From assembly GCA_964019335.1 (NCBI GenBank), contig OZ025658.1:186001-250000 (forward strand): a stretch of 64,000 nt of DNA, given 5' to 3'. Under the pieces are notes generated by a model, which was not told the origin of the DNA, did no database searches, and worked only from the letters and a program-made list of their open reading frames with translations. Positions within the stretch are counted from its first letter, which is position 1; every line of letters begins with the position of its first letter. Made by a program: the position numbers and the translations under genes. Shown here in pieces: positions 54,125 through 63,857 of the stretch. Origin of the DNA: Diplonema japonicum (taxonomy: Eukaryota; Euglenozoa; Diplonemea; Diplonemida; Diplonemidae).

Positions 54125-57100
54125 CTAACTGTCCCTCCACTGCTCCGGTTCCGGGTCGTCAACCTGAAGGATGTCCACTTCACTAGTATTATCAGCCTTC
54201 TGCATATGACTTCTTGCTTTAAACCAGTCGGAAAGGTAGACAGCAGGGTACAGCGGCCTGTCCCGAAGAATCTCATGAACCGCCTTATTATTATTTTTTT
54301 TTTTTCCCTCCCAAAAAAAAAAACTATTCTGTTAACTGAATCGTCCAATACTACCTATAGGCGCTCTTGCAACGACCACCACAGCCATCGCCAACGTGCC
54401 AAAAAATGGGCTAAACTCGCACACTGGTGTGAGCTTCAAGGGAGCTAAACGTTTCAGACATGACGTGCCACACCCATAGGCCTCACGACCGGGGAGGGGG
54501 GGCATTTATCTTTCGCCCGTAAGCTAGAGTGCGCATGCATCCCCAGCTCGCTTTGGGAGGTGTTGCCAACACCTGGGTCGCTTCGCGGTCCGACCTGCTG
54601 CCCAATTCAAAGCGCGGTTGCGGTGAATCCAAGCCCCCTAAGCATCGACACGATTAACAAAGGGGTTTGTTACGCCGGGATATCTTGTTCACCAATGCTC
54701 CATACGCCCCCTGTTGCCAGTTCGCCGGATGAGCATACTGCAGGGACTTCCACTCATCCGTTGCCCGGTGGGTACCACGAGGAGGTCAGCAACAATTCTA
54801 TACTTTTGGCCACGTAGGGCCTGTTCTACATTTAGTATAGTCCCACCTGAAAAAAAAAAAAAGAGATGAGATAAAGGAGGTTCCTGTTTTAGAACGTCCC
54901 CCTTGTCTCTACTTATCTACCCCTTTCTCCCTTCTGGGGCCTCGGCCTTTCTTTCTTTTTTGGCTGTGTTGCCTTTCTCAAAGTATCCTCCCTTTCTTCT
55001 CGCCACTTTCTGCCCAGTTTCTTAAGGTCCTTCTTGGTTTTCTCTGATGCAAAAACTGGCCTTCTGTTCCATCCCAGACTCTTCTTCGCACCTATGGTTC
55101 TGAGCGCGTGGTTCTTCTTGCTCTCCGCTGGGAAGATCCGCTTGCCTCTGACCTTCTTCTGTATGCGTGCTGTGTCCCACCCTTCTTGGATTCTTTCCAG
55201 GAGGCCGTGGAAACTCCGCGCTTTCTTCTGTATCATGTCTAGATCACCCTTCTTCCCCGTGATCGGCTCGACGCCCAGCGTGTTCTCGAAGTCTAGTACG
55301 AGTTCCATTGTGGTGACTGTCGTCTTCCTCGGTCCATCGTACCACTTCAGCTTTTTGAGCCACTTGACGATGTCTTCACCGTGCTTCATCATCAGGCTCC
55401 TTCCATTCAGGTGGCGCATGAGCGTTTCCTTCCGTTATCTGTTCCCAGGGGTGCGTCGTGTACGTTTCTAGCATTCTCTTGTCCTGGAGAAGCTGGTCCC
55501 GTTTTGCCACCACTTCCAGCAGGTAGTATTGCGTCTTCCTCAGCCGGTGTTGGTGTGTTTGGTGACCACGCGGGAGCATTCCATGTAGCTGCATGCAGAT
55601 TGGCATTTCCGTCTTGTTGGCCACTACTTCTGCATGTACTTCCTTCTGTTGCACCTCCTTCGCCACACTGCATTCCCATAATGCGTGTCGCAGCATGTTG
55701 CTCTCGTCCTCCTCCGCATCGCACGCGTCGCATGTGACCTCGTCTGTTGTTGGTCTCTTGTTCACACGCTCGTGTGTCTCGTCCCCTTCCTCTTCCGAGC
55801 TGTCCTCGCTTTCGCTCTGCTCGCCCTCTGGGGGCCGTCTGGTGATTTTGTCCTGGTACCACGCCTTTGGGTGGGTGTAGAAAACCCCTCCCGCCACGAT
55901 CCTCCGGAGGTCTCTCGCTGCCATTGCTCCTTGTGGTCCGAGTCTCATCAGCTCTCGCCACAGGTCGTTCGTGCGTGGGTCTGCGCCCCGGTCTAACCCC
56001 TCCATCGAGCGTCTTCTGTCCTGTATGTGTTCCGCACGTCCTGACCTTAGCTTTTCTCGCACTACATGTGCGAATTTGTCCTTGTTCTCAGCTAGCATTT
56101 CGGTGAATTGCCCCCAGTTTGTGCTGATCTTCGGGAGCCACCGCTTCATCGCGTTGCCTATCGGGCCCAAAGGTGTCGTTCTTGTCGGGTCTTGGTACCC
56201 TTTGGCAAGTCTCTGGCACCGCTCCCACACCTCTCCCAATTTTCGTCTCGTTCTGTATATGGCTGCTAGTGCTCTGTAGGGCGCTGCTACCTCTGGGTCG
56301 TGTGTGTGTCCGCTGAACAGGTTTGACAGCACCGCCGCTGGTGATCTTGTTCTGTACCTCGGTCCCCACAAGGCGTATGTCGCGCTTGATGTGAGCGATT
56401 TGAGGTATCCTTCCGACGGCGGCGCGAATGCAACATCATACAGACAGCTGGGTAGCACCGTTGTTCGCAGGACTTCCGCTTTCTGCCAGAAAGAGAGCTG
56501 AGTGGTCGCGAGCCTCCGTAGCGTGTCGCCCGCCGCCCTGGCCCTGGTGTTGTCCGTCTGCGTCTGACCATCCGTGCGTATCCTCGCCCCCAGGATCTTA
56601 AAAAAGAAAAAAAAGAAATCATACATCCTCTACCATTTTTGCAATATGCTTTGCTTGTAAATATTCGATATTTTGAGAGCACGTGGCTGACAAAGGCTGC
56701 GCCAGATCGCTGAGGCAATGTCTTGAGTGCAAGGAGGTCGTGCTCTGCCCTTTTCGAGATCTTGTCGAACAGGTGCTTACTTGACGCGACAGCGCCTGCA
56801 AAGAATCACGTTTCTTAATAAAGGTCTCGAAATTGGTTAGCTTGGGCTTCCAGACAGGTGAACGCTGCTGTTCCATGAACTTGGGAACGCACCGCATAAA
56901 CTGAACGTTCTTGCAGTTAATAAGAAGACGCGAGTAGTACACATGAAGCAAGCTTCTCTTGTTTGTCCGTGCGAGAAGCAAAGCACAGGCGGCTTTGATG
57001 ATAGCGAAGTCAAATAATGTTTCATCGAACCTGCCTTCTCGGAGCTGGAGAAGCTTCACAGGGTCGGCAATGACCTTTGCAAGCTGTCTAAGCCGGAGTT

Positions 57101-57640
57101 CTTGGTGGTGTTGGTGAATGCTTCCCACACGTTTTTCCTTAACCTCGTCTATAGAATCCTGCGCGCTTTTTCCCAAGGAAAGCATCATCCACCCAGCGAT
57201 CATGGTGCCCGTCCTCCCGATGCCTTCCTTGCAGTGGACCAACGCCACCCCTCCCTTCGCATTGACTTCGTCAACAAACATAGCGCCCTGGCTTAGCTGC
57301 TGTATTGTGGGCGGGGTCTTGTCTATGATAGAAAGATGCATGTAGTCGATGCTGACAACGGACATTACGTTTTTGTCCAGACCGTCCTCCGTGAGACTTA
57401 GAATGCCCCGTATGTTGTGGTGTATAGATAGGTACTCGATCTGCTCCCGAAGGTGCGACTTGTTTGGATGCCCGCTGCCTGCAATCCGTCCGTTGATCAC
57501 GACAGAGAAAAACGGCTGTGTGAGGGTTTTTTTTTTTTTTTTTTTTTCTTTTTTTATTCTTTGTTTTATTCCTCACACACCGGCAGGTCATCGCTTGTCA
57601 TATCGAGATTCAGCGAGATTGCTAATTTTTTCTTCTTCAT
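54125..57640 (-). CDS. Dual-specificity protein phosphatase
   Basis: Three exons, 57581-57640, 56625-57515 and 54125-54283, give 369 residues. The catalytic domain has general acid D85 and the signature HCKEGIGRTGTM with nucleophile C115, plus LSLTEDGL and an AxQxxxEVKEKR-type helix, resembling atypical DUSP23-like and CDC14-like phosphatases. Intron 1 (65 nt, GTGTGTG to CACACAG) joins a Lys-rich first exon to PFFSVVINGRIAG, which restores the conserved start of the domain. Intron 2 (2,341 nt, GTATGA to AATAAG, phase 0) holds retroelements 3 and 4. The last exon encodes 52 residues (begins AVHEILRDRPLYPAVYLSDW) ending in TAG. If intron 2 failed to splice, the protein would stop two codons into it. 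Confidence 0.85.
54324..54849 (-). mobile_element. Retroelement 4: short non-coding, SINE-like element
   Basis: 526 nt with no coding frame, in the last intron of the phosphatase gene, sense orientation. It is flanked by T13 on the 5' side and T11 on the 3' side and ends in AGAATAG like elements 1 and 2. That suggests it is moved in trans by the reverse transcriptase of the larger family. No clear tRNA or 5S-like promoter was recognised. Confidence 0.55.
54913..55419 (-). CDS. Element 3 ORF B, overlapping C-terminal domain
   Basis: 168 codons, the same length as ORF B of element 1, overlapping ORF A by 44 nt, again in the +1 frame. It contains TTVTTMELVLDFE and a very basic tail. In the overlap the sequence CTGATGATGAAG gives ORF B internal ATGs close to the ORF A stop codon, so termination-reinitiation is as plausible as frameshifting. 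Confidence 0.65.
   Translation of the reverse strand: MRHLNGRSLMMKHGEDIVKWLKKLKWYDGPRKTTVTTMELVLDFENTLGVEPITGKKGDLDMIQKKARSFHGLLERIQEGWDTARIQKKVRGKRIFPAESKKNHALRTIGAKKSLGWNRRPVFASEKTKKDLKKLGRKWREEREDTLRKATQPKKKERPRPQKGERGR
55376..56599 (-). CDS. Reverse transcriptase C-terminal part, element 3 ORF A
   Basis: About 408 codons. Thumb-like region TVLPSCLYDVAFAPPSEG and YALWGPRYRTRSPAA align with element 1. A knuckle CDACDAEEDESNMLRHALWEC is conserved. The YADD motif is lost by truncation, so this copy cannot be active. The frame has no stop, which indicates recent insertion or selection before truncation. Confidence 0.75.
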   Translation of the reverse strand, partial: KILGARIRTDGQTQTDNTRARAAGDTLRRLATTQLSFWQKAEVLRTTVLPSCLYDVAFAPPSEGYLKSLTSSATYALWGPRYRTRSPAAVLSNLFSGHTHDPEVAAPYRALAAIYRTRRKLGEVWERCQRLAKGYQDPTRTTPLGPIGNAMKRWLPKISTNWGQFTEMLAENKDKFAHVVREKLRSGRAEHIQDRRRSMEGLDRGADPRTNDLWRELMRLGPQGAMAARDLRRIVAGGVFYTHPKAWYQDKITRRPPEGEQSESEDSSEEEGDETHERVNKRPTTDEVTCDACDAEEDESNMLRHALWECSVAKEVQQKEVHAEVVANKTEMPICMQLHGMLPRGHQTHQHRLRKTQYYLLEVVAKRDQLLQDKRMLETYTTHPWEQITEGNAHAPPEWKEPDDEAR

Positions 57641-60131
57641 TTTTTTTTTTGAAGTACTTTTTTTTTTTTTTTCCCGAGGAACAAAAGTGGGGGGGGGGGG
57701 GGGGGGGGGGGGATCTTAACGCCACAGATTCTGTGGTTTCCCTGGGTGTGATATTTGGCAATGGTGTGTCTTTACCCTGGTATTTCTATCTTGGGTCGAT
57801 ACTGAGGTGGTGCCGTGGGTCTCCGCGTCGTTTAGGGCCGTTGGGTGGTGTGTGCAGTCCTTGTTTCGACTAGCTTAGACCGACTAGCTTCCCCGGTGGG
57901 ATTGGTATCGGACATCGTCTCTTCCGGCCTCTTTCTGGGTGCCCTTTTTTGAATTGATTTTTAAGGGTAAATTTGGGCTGGCGTTTTTTTTTTTTTTATT
58001 TTTTCATTTTCTTGCAAAGTTAGGGCAGCATTTATTATTTATATTTTTCATATTTTCCGCGCAGGACCCCGGATGCGAGAAGTGGCCGGGCTGTATTGCA
58101 TTGAAAGCCCTTTGCGCAAAAGATTTTTTTTTTTTCAAATCGTCTCTATAAAGACGCTCGTTGGTAGATGGTTAAAAGAAAAAAAAGAAAACGAAGAAGG
58201 GAGCTGGGGAAGAGGGTAAAAAAAAAGGGGGGGGGGCTTTTTTATTTACCCTCCTTTTTTTTTTTGTATTTAACAAAGTACTGCCCAGTTTTCTTGTAAG
58301 AAACGAAAAAAGAGTAGCTATGCAGTACTTGTGCAAAAGAAAAAAAATGCAAATACCAACTCTTTCTTACTTCGTCTTTTCTTTCTTCATATGTTTGTTT
58401 TTCTGCGTTATACAGTTTTTGTAAATAAAAGAAATGAAAAAAAAAAAAAGAAGAAAAATAAAGAAGAAGAGGTAGTGGAAAAGAAAGGGGAGGTACTGTA
58501 AATTCTCTGAAGTCCGGGAAGAAAGGTATCCTAAAAGATTTGAATATAAACTGGCAAACTTCTGGGCCTCGGCCTAGGCCTATCCGACTATTTTACAGTG
58601 GGTGTACTTGGCCTTGGACAACAATGGGGACACTGCCCTTCGATGGACGGGGCTCAGAGGAGGATTGCCCTCTGGTAAAAAATTAAGAGATTTACAGGAA
58701 CTCAAAACGGAACCCCCCCCCCCCCCCCCTCCCCCCCACCCCGTCTTCTTACATTATTTTTTTTTTTCTTCTTTTTTTTTTTTTTTTTTTCTTCGTTCTC
58801 CCATTATTCTGTTTTTGTTGTTTCCCCAAAAAAATTAAAAAAAAAAAAAAAGCCAGTTTTATATTTGAGCTCGTCCGGAAAAAAATGTCAACAAATGACC
58901 CTCCTATGCGGCGGAAAACCCCCGTTAAATTTCTAAGTAAAAAAGTAGTCCGACACCACTTTGTGTGCAGAAATGCAGTCTAAGCTTGAACACCATATAG
59001 GTCAAAATTTGTTCTATTTTTAAAACGCACGTGCAAAAACATGTTTTTTAGAATGGTTTTTGGCAAACGATTCAATTTGGAAGTTACAAATAACCCAGAC
59101 TCCATTTTTTATTTTCGTTTTTCCGTGAAAAGTGACAGGAGGAATGGACGCAGATTGAAAATCTGTGAAACCTTTGGGGTCATTTTGGGTGGGCTGGACT
59201 CTAAATCACTATTAAAATGGGGTGGGGAGAACTTACCCTTAAAGTGCCATTTTGGCCTATTTAGGCTAAAATCCCTTTAAAACCCCTTAAAAAAGCAAAA
59301 TTTTCGCTTTTAAAGTATTATGAGTGCAAAAGAAAAGGAAAAACCTCAGCAGATGGGTAGAGAATGAAAGTTTGACCCCAAAGATACCAATGTCGAAGCT
59401 CTGCATGAGCAGGCAAGTGTTAAGAATTGGTTTTTCTGAAAAAGGCCAAAATCCCTTAGGAACCCCTTAAAAAAGCCAAAAAATAGGGTGTAAAAAACCG
59501 GATTTTCGGGGGCTATGCGGCGCCATATATTTTTCGCTGTACTTTTAACAGTAACCCGACCCTGGGTTGTACCCAGGGGTCACAAGTGCGTTTGAACACC
59601 AATTTTATGCACCCTAGATGCTGCATTTTAAGCAATAAAATTGCATTTTAAACATTTTTCGCCGTTTTTTTTGACCTCTATTTTTCGCTTCCCGAGGGCA
59701 GCCGGCAAAGCCTGCCACCCTCATGGCAAAACAAGCATCGCAATTGAAAGAACGGCGTCATGTACACCATATATGTCATCTTCCTATGGTTGCATGCTGC
59801 CCTTTTTTTGCTCAAATAATCAAAATAAGAAATTTTCGGAGGTGCCCAAAAAAGTGTTGACATTTTCGTCCGGACGGGCTCATAAAAAAGAAACGTTTTG
59901 GAAAAAAAATAATTCTTTATGACCATATGTCTTTGTTGTTCGCACGAGCAAAAAAGGTTTTTTAAAAGCTGCGAAAGTTTTTTGCTCGGCACAAGTTGCA
60001 TATAGTTATAAAATCATTTTTTGAAAGATAAATATTTGTAACAAAAAAAAAAAAAAAAAAAAAAAAAAAACATAAAGCCACTTGCGACAGGATTTTGAAG
60101 AAAAAAAAAAAATCATTATTTCATTCCCTTT
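57641..60131. other. Gene-free region with an inverted-repeat element
   Basis: Contains a C/G run and a 220-nt block of ordinary composition (57714-57935) of unknown nature, homopolymers, and a 1-kb element with 27-nt inverted ends (58867-59881). I see no gene. Confidence 0.5.
58867..59881. mobile_element. Candidate DNA-transposon-like element with terminal inverted repeats
   Basis: The first 27 nt (58867-58893) match the reverse complement of the last 27 nt (59855-59881) at 24 positions, including CGTCCGGA and AAATGTCAACA. There is no coding frame of note inside, so it would be a MITE-like, non-autonomous element. Internal direct repeats of AACCCCTTAAAAAAGC occur near 59280 and 59460. No clear target-site duplication. 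Confidence 0.55.
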
Positions 60132-62177
60132 TCACAATTTCGACCCAAGCACCCTCTCACGAATGGTGCCTGACTCGTACGCCTTAATGAGCTCCTTGAG
60201 CTCAAAGCAACGCTTCATCAATTTCACACCTTTGTCGGTATCCTTGATTCGCATTCTGGTGGTGTTGTGCCGCACAATGTGCGTCTTGGCATGGTTGTCG
60301 GCGTGGCGAGTGATCGCCTCGGCCTTCCCTTTGAAAGTCTTGTGCTCCGCAAGAAGCATCCCATAACTGTTGGAGATTAAGGTGTACCCGGCAATGCCGG
60401 TTTCCTTCTGATACGCCTTGGAAAACCCCCCATCGATAACAATGAGTTTTCCGTCAGATTTGATAGGAGACTCTCCCTTGGCAACTTTGACAGGGGTGTG
60501 ACCGTTCACAATAATACCAGTAGAAGGATCGCACCCAAATTCTTTAAGCACGACCGTAGCTACCTTCGCATCATGTCTCATCTTAAGGTAAGGGTCTTTC
60601 GGCTCGGAGTGCGTCTTTTTGTCGTCGATAAAGTATCGTTCAAATGTAGTCATTCTACCCTTTCCGAACAATGGTGATTTTGCGCCCGTCCACAAGTAAT
60701 ACATCATGTCCAACCCGTCTTGTTTCTCCTTGGACCCCTCTGGTGATGTGATACCCTGTCGAACTTTCTCCTCGAGAGCATCGCAGTAAGCCTTCCCCTT
60801 TAAGTACTTTCCATTGATCAAACATTCTTCAAGCGATCCGTCTTCCTTCATAGGAAGCGCACCGTGAAGCAGAAGGTTACCATTATGAACCGTGTACATC
60901 TCACCGTGGGACCAAAGGAAGTTCATGTGTCTTTGCAACCACCTGCTGTTTTTGAAGGAAGCTTGAAGCTGGTCGAGACAGTAGCGTTCCATGGGTGTTA
61001 GTTCGTGTGGGTTCTTCGGGTCGATAGTTGGGAAGAACGTGTCGTTTAAAGGGTACGTTTTCCCGTTGATGACGATGGTGCCCGCCTCCTTGTCGAGGGT
61101 GTGGAGCATGATTCGATCGTCCATCAAAAACTCCGGCTGTCGTCTGACCAAATGCGCTTCGAGTTTGAACTGAATAACCGCAATGGCCTTTTGCATTTTA
61201 GCAAGGAGGATCATGTCCTGTTCGGTCCGGGCTTTTTCCGTACTTTTCTTCGGTTTGAAGATCTTGTACGCTTTCTCATCGTCGGCGTAGTAGTGAAGAG
61301 CAAGCTGTGCCAACGGAAGAATGGCGATCCCGTACGCATCTTCTAATGTAGCCATGTTTGAATACCGCAGCGCGATTCTCACCGTCGTGCAAAGGCATAC
61401 TTCGCTTCCAGCTGCCGCTCCCATCCAAAGCATGTCGTGGTTGCCCCACTGAATATCAACTGAATGGTAATGTGTTAACTCTTCCATGATGTCATGAGCT
61501 GCCGGGCCTCTATCGTATATGTCACCTACAATGTGAAGGTGGTCGACAGCTAGCCTTCCAATGAGGTTGGCTAGAGTGATGATCACGTCGGGTGCCCTGC
61601 CGGACTCGATGACAGATGAGAGTACTGTTGTGTAGTAGCTTTCTTTGTTGGATTCGACACGGCCTGTCGTCCAGCTGTTTCCCTCGTTGATGGGAGGTTT
61701 GTGGTCGAGGAGTTCCATGATCATATGTTCGTATTCCGACGGGCATGCTTTCTGAACGTGTTTCGTGGTGTATTTTGATGCGACAGACTGTGCGATCGTT
61801 GTCAGGTTGTTGAGGTTTATTTTGTACCATGTTTGAAGATCGCCGCCTTTTCTGCTTCGTTCTTGAAGAACGTCTGATGGGTAATAGATGAGGGCGGCCA
61901 GTGCTGACTGTTCGTCTTCATTCATAGTGCCCTCGATGTCGTCGCATCCAGCGGGGAACATCTCCGAGATGTGTCGTTTAACCACGCCTGAGCACGATCG
62001 CAAGACGTGGTGGAATGCCTCATACTCCCCGTGAATGTCTGACAGGAAGTGTTCTGTTCCCTTCGGCAGCGATATGATCGTTTCAAGATTCACCACTTCT
62101 GTTGCAGCGGCTTGTCTGTTCGGGTACTGCTCCGAGAGAAGCTTGAGATAGTCCATATCCGGTGGGAAATGAGTCAT
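60132..62177 (-). CDS. Class III fructose-1,6-bisphosphatase with C-terminal SKL
   Basis: 681 residues from ATG 62177; upstream in-frame codons are homopolymer-derived. It hydrolyses fructose-1,6-bisphosphate to fructose-6-phosphate in gluconeogenesis. The class III (Firmicutes-type Fbp) enzyme is a metallophosphatase. Its motifs are here: LSDIHGEYEAF (D47, H49), VGDIYDRGP near 215, WGNHDMLWMGAA near 237, and late VNGHTPVKVAKGE. Length matches the family. The protein ends in SKL, a canonical type 1 peroxisomal signal, so it likely resides in glycosomes or peroxisomes. Class III is uncommon in eukaryotes, suggesting bacterial ancestry. Confidence 0.96.
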   Translation of the reverse strand: MTHFPPDMDYLKLLSEQYPNRQAAATEVVNLETIISLPKGTEHFLSDIHGEYEAFHHVLRSCSGVVKRHISEMFPAGCDDIEGTMNEDEQSALAALIYYPSDVLQERSRKGGDLQTWYKINLNNLTTIAQSVASKYTTKHVQKACPSEYEHMIMELLDHKPPINEGNSWTTGRVESNKESYYTTVLSSVIESGRAPDVIITLANLIGRLAVDHLHIVGDIYDRGPAAHDIMEELTHYHSVDIQWGNHDMLWMGAAAGSEVCLCTTVRIALRYSNMATLEDAYGIAILPLAQLALHYYADDEKAYKIFKPKKSTEKARTEQDMILLAKMQKAIAVIQFKLEAHLVRRQPEFLMDDRIMLHTLDKEAGTIVINGKTYPLNDTFFPTIDPKNPHELTPMERYCLDQLQASFKNSRWLQRHMNFLWSHGEMYTVHNGNLLLHGALPMKEDGSLEECLINGKYLKGKAYCDALEEKVRQGITSPEGSKEKQDGLDMMYYLWTGAKSPLFGKGRMTTFERYFIDDKKTHSEPKDPYLKMRHDAKVATVVLKEFGCDPSTGIIVNGHTPVKVAKGESPIKSDGKLIVIDGGFSKAYQKETGIAGYTLISNSYGMLLAEHKTFKGKAEAITRHADNHAKTHIVRHNTTRMRIKDTDKGVKLMKRCFELKELIKAYESGTIRERVLGSKL

Positions 62178-62453
62178 TTTTTGCTTTTTTTTTTTTTTCC
62201 CCCTTCTTTTGTGGAGGGATGATGGAGGGGAGAATGGCATGAAGAGAGGAGAAAAAAAAAAAAGGGAAAAAAAAAAAGAAAAAGAAAACTCGGAGGGTTT
62301 TTTCTTTTTGTTTTGTTTGTTGTTTTTTTTTTTTTTTTTTCTTCTTTCGTGCTGCCTACTTTGGTTGTCACAGGATGGGTAGAGGAAAACAGTGTAAAAA
62401 ACCAAAGATACCCAGATTTCATCAAAGGCATTTATTTATTTATTTATTTATTT

Positions 62454-62738
62454 ATTTACTGTAAAACAAAAAAGAAGAGAAAAAATATCCGGGGGGGGGG
62501 GGGGGGGGGGGTTTGTCACTCCGGCATTTATTTTTCTCTTCCGACCTTTTTCTCCCCAGGCATCAATTATGTCCTTACAGAAAGGGAGGAATACTTCCTG
62601 TGCCCAGATCTCTGAGGGTATCCTCACCCCCTCCCCCAAGCCGAAAATGCCGGCTGGAGAAAAATATCCGGGCTTTTTTCGCTTCCGGGAGTTTGTCACT
62701 CCGGTATTTTCTCTGGAATTTTTCGCTTTACAGTATTT
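62454..62738. mobile_element. Candidate small inverted-repeat element
   Basis: Ends of about 38 nt are imperfect inverted repeats (ACTGTAAA near both outer ends, GAGAAAA, CCGG inside). Next to each inner end is TTTGTCACTCCGG in direct orientation. MITE-like. No coding capacity. Confidence 0.4.
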
Positions 62739-62745
62739 ATTTATG

Positions 62746-62796
<51 letters not shown>

Positions 62797-63027
62797 TTTT
62801 GAAAGAAAGAAGACTTAATTAGCAACCAAACTCTTTTCAAAGAAGTTTGATGTTGTTGCTGTTAAAAGAGAAAAGAAATTCAAATTAACATGCAAGCCCC
62901 TAAGACGAAAGCCGCATGCCAAAAAAAGAAAAGAAGAAGAAACGATAAAGCTCGTAGTTTTGATCCCAGAGTTCAGGTTGCTTTGTGGCTCTTTACCCAG
63001 TTTTTTCGACGCTTACTGCTGATGATA

Positions 63028-63060
<33 letters not shown>

Positions 63061-63365
63061 AAAAAAATGCGTCAGGAGCTACACTCAATAAAACGGTGGT
63101 AATAACGGCCTTTTCACCACAATTCCCCTTTTCTCTGTTCTCTGAAAAACCCAGCGTTTTTTTCTTTTTTTTATATCGGTCCTGCACGGTCAAAAGGTGG
63201 ATTTTCTTTTTAAGAGCCCCACAGCAGTGCCTACTAATACTATTTCGCGAACGTCCTATGTACTGACAAGAAGAAGAAGAAGAAAGGGGGGGGGGGGGGG
63301 GGAGAAAAAGAAAAAGAATACCATCCTCTACATGAATCTGCCTTTATGAGTATAAAACCAGGTAT

Positions 63366-63400
63366 TTTTAAGGTGGCGATTTTGCGCTCGCCAGCTAACT
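63366..63400 (-). repeat. Degenerate retroelement 3' end
   Basis: On the plus strand TTTTTAAGGTGGCGATTTTG followed by CGCTCGCC resembles the 3' end of elements 1 and 2 (TTTTAAGGTGCGTTTTTGCG, then CTCACC) and can form the same hairpin with changed base pairs. No coding part remains. Confidence 0.4.
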
Positions 63401-63568
63401 CCTGTGGCTTCTTTAAAAAAAAGACTTCTTTTTTAATATCACCTGGGGACAATGCCTACTGGGAGCTTACTGTAAAAAGAAAAAAGAAGGAAGAAAAAAA
63501 AAAAAGAAAAAAAAGAAAAAACGGTGTTTGTCACCGGTGGGTTATATTGTAAACACCTTGGTAGAAAC

Positions 63569-63599
<31 letters not shown>

Positions 63600-63809
63600 T
63601 CAAAACTAATGCAACGGGGCCGCGTGCTAAGATGAAAGAAGGCAGGGGAGGAAGTCGCAAGCAAACAACCCACGCCACAAAGCGCGGGCAAAATAGGAGA
63701 AAAGAGAAAAAAAATCACTGGGAAAAGGGTAGCAAGTTAAGGGGTAGGAAGGATTCAAGAAGGCAAGGATGAAGTTCTTTTTATAATATTATACACTTCG
63801 CTGCGCTCG

Positions 63810-63857
<48 letters not shown>

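Larger units (their letters stand above)
54863..56599 (-). mobile_element. Retroelement 3: 5'-truncated non-LTR element inside an intron
   Basis: 1.74 kb in the last intron of the phosphatase gene, sense orientation. It starts just 3' of where a YADD motif would be, has ORFs homologous to those of element 1 but strongly diverged, and ends directly in T13 shared with element 4. The exact 3' terminus differs from AGAATAG (GATGAGA...), so it is a different subfamily. Confidence 0.82.

Noticed and set aside
54832-54846. A 5-codon last exon (GTG to TAA) for the phosphatase after T13-CAG
   Set aside because: It lies at the start of element 4, and a much better 52-residue exon in phase exists at 54125-54283.
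62945-62960. AAAGCTCGTAGTT, identical to a universal small-subunit rRNA core string
   Set aside because: Neighbouring sequence does not match the conserved rRNA context, so a 13-nt match is probably chance.
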